From the NCBI GenBank assembly GCA_963082875.1, contig OY720098.1:20522001-20586000 (forward strand): a stretch of DNA of 64,000 nucleotides, given 5' to 3'. Position numbers and translations under genes: made by a program. Positions 62,713 to 64,000 of the stretch are shown here, one piece after another. Each line of letters starts with the position of its first letter. Positions within the stretch are counted from its first letter, which is position 1. The notes under the pieces are model-generated. The model had not been told where the DNA came from and did not search any database. It was given only the letters and a program-made list of their open reading frames with translations. This DNA is from Corella eumyota (Eukaryota; Chordata; Ascidiacea; Phlebobranchia; Corellidae).

Positions 62713-63308
62713 TTCAAACAAGTTTAAACAACATTAACAACAAACTTAAGACCTTGAAATAAAATTGTTATTAGTAAAACTACAGTGATTAGAATTACAT
62801 TAAATATAAATTGCATTACACATTTAATATAATAGCCATAAATTTAAAAACACATGACACAACTTAATAAAACTTTAAGGAATAAATTCAAAAATATTTA
62901 GAAATTATAAACGTTTGTTATCAATTTTGAACTAAAATCAAATTTTTTTTTTATAAAATTATATACAGATATCAAATAACATATTAAACAAGTTTATACC
63001 AGTTTAAATAATTAAAATAAAAATTATTGGATCACGTATTTTGTCGGGTTCTGGACAACACATAATTACACTACAACTCTCCTAAAATCTTCTGTCTGGA
63101 TCACGGTGCAAGAGAATTATCACCCACGGATTACGGATTCTCTCCTATGGTAAACGGCACATTGTTTCGTCTAAAGCCGGACAACACATGTGATCCAAGT
63201 ATAAATTTAAAATAATGTTTTAAAACAGCAACAAAAATATTTGAAATGAAGTTGCTAATCGTATTAAAATTTAAAATTAACCGTTATGAGATCACAATTA
63301 CAATTGTT
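62713..63308. other. K9-K10 spacer with an inverted-repeat element
   Basis: AT-rich apart from the element at 63027-63198. The left end holds the K9 leader site (TTTCAAGGTCTTAAG type). No gene is seen. Confidence 0.6.
63027..63198. mobile_element. Short inverted-repeat element (MITE-like)
   Basis: The left end TTGGATCACGTATTTTGTCG and the inverse of the right end, TTGGATCACATGTGTTGTCC, match over about 28 bases with few differences. The 172-base element is clearly richer in G and C than its surroundings and has no coding frame. A target duplication could not be fixed because the flanks are AT-rich. The class is unknown. Confidence 0.65.
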
Positions 63309-64000
63309 TTAATAATAAACAACGACCATTGTTGCATTATATATTTCCCTTATTGTTTCAGCAATGATTGTCCATTTGTTGTTTGTGGGATCAAATACTT
63401 CAATGGAATTAACTGGATATCCCCTTAAATAATAAAACAATAAACCAGAGTTTAATAAATTATTACAAACTAAATATTTAGTTTAACTTACCCATCTATG
63501 CCCCCAACAACATAAATCTTGCCATCTACAACTGAGGCACAGTGACGACATCGAGCCTTGTTCATTGGTGCAACTTCTGACCATGTATCAGTAATAATGT
63601 TGTATTTGATCACTGATGAAACTGAACCATTTCGGTATCCACCTTAATTAAATATAACAAATTTTAATTTGATTTAGATAAATATTCTAAAAATAGTATT
63701 AAATAGCTTGTTTCTGTTAAATTTGATAATTGAGTCTGTTAAAAAAAGTAATTTTAAGAAAACATAATTAAACTATAACAAAAAATTAAATTTAAAAAAA
63801 AACTTCGACTCACCAGTAACAAATATGTGATCATCCAAAACTACAGCTGCATGACCACTTATACCATAATTCATTGGGGAAATAAGTGACCACTTTGCAT
63901 CAAAATCAAAACATTCTGATGAACTTAAACTTTCATCTTTATCATTATATCCACCGACTACAAATAACTTATCTATACAAATAAATTAAACTCTTTACCA
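63309..64000 (-). CDS. K10: partial BTB-BACK-Kelch gene, 3' end only
   Basis: Only the last three exons lie inside the window: exon 10 (about 63973-63812, LFVVGGYNDKD, then MNYGISGHAAV), exon 11 (about 63642-63493, GGYRNGSVSSVIKYN, then ARCRHC and VVGGIDG) and exon 12 (about 63425-63309). The usual final MVVV stop is changed, and the protein runs on by two Tyr codons before TAA. No lesion is seen in the visible part. The gene continues beyond 64000. Confidence 0.8.

Noticed and set aside
26754-64000. A virus-like or retroelement origin for the 3.3-4.4 kb tandem unit
   Set aside because: The unit is a spliced host gene with introns. There are no terminal repeats, reverse transcriptase or capsid-like sequences.

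Overview
The window looks like a piece of an ascidian tunicate genome, most likely Ciona. Reasons: it is very AT-rich, genes are split into many small exons by short introns, some introns are GC-AG, tRNA-headed SINEs and short inverted-repeat elements sit in introns, and the protein families are animal ones. The species call is an inference. No rRNA, CRISPR, bacterial operon or virus-like element was seen. Layout: 1-2290 is a repeat field of at least 4.4 direct copies of a 309-bp unit, a tRNA-like stretch and inverted diverged copies of the same unit. 3117-9875 (+) is a complete 17-exon LRRIQ3-like gene (leucine-rich repeats, IQ motif, coiled coil). 11609-17014 (-) is a BTB plus seven C2H2 zinc-finger gene, 3' end to 3' end with LRRIQ3. 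19466-25570 (+) is a 13-exon secreted multicopper-oxidase-like gene. It keeps the three-domain fold but has lost nearly all copper ligands. From about 26280 to the right edge (-) is a tandem array of ten closely related BTB-BACK-Kelch genes, named K1 (left) to K10 (right, cut by the window edge). The spacing is 3.3-4.4 kb. Each gene has 12 exons, and the last six exons each encode about one Kelch blade. Between K1 and K2 lies a duplicated copy of the last two exons of the oxidase gene, so the array has grown partly by duplicating the oxidase/K1 junction. K5 (543 aa) and K7 (about 586 aa) read through completely. K1, K2, K3, K4, K6, K8 and K9 each carry a different lesion: a lost exon 2, a half-lost exon 8, a lost exon 8, a nonsense codon, a 541-bp hAT-like insertion in the BTB exon, a 5-bp duplication, and a nonsense codon. 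The most interesting signal is in the array. The BTB and BACK exons are nearly identical between copies, while amino-acid differences cluster at the same two small positions of every Kelch blade: just after the GG pair, and the two residues after the blade's Arg. In KEAP1 these positions face the bound ligand. This suggests a family of CUL3-type ubiquitin-ligase adaptors with a fixed scaffold and a diversified recognition face, evolving by birth, death and gene conversion. All exon joins were made by hand from reading frame, phase and splice consensus.
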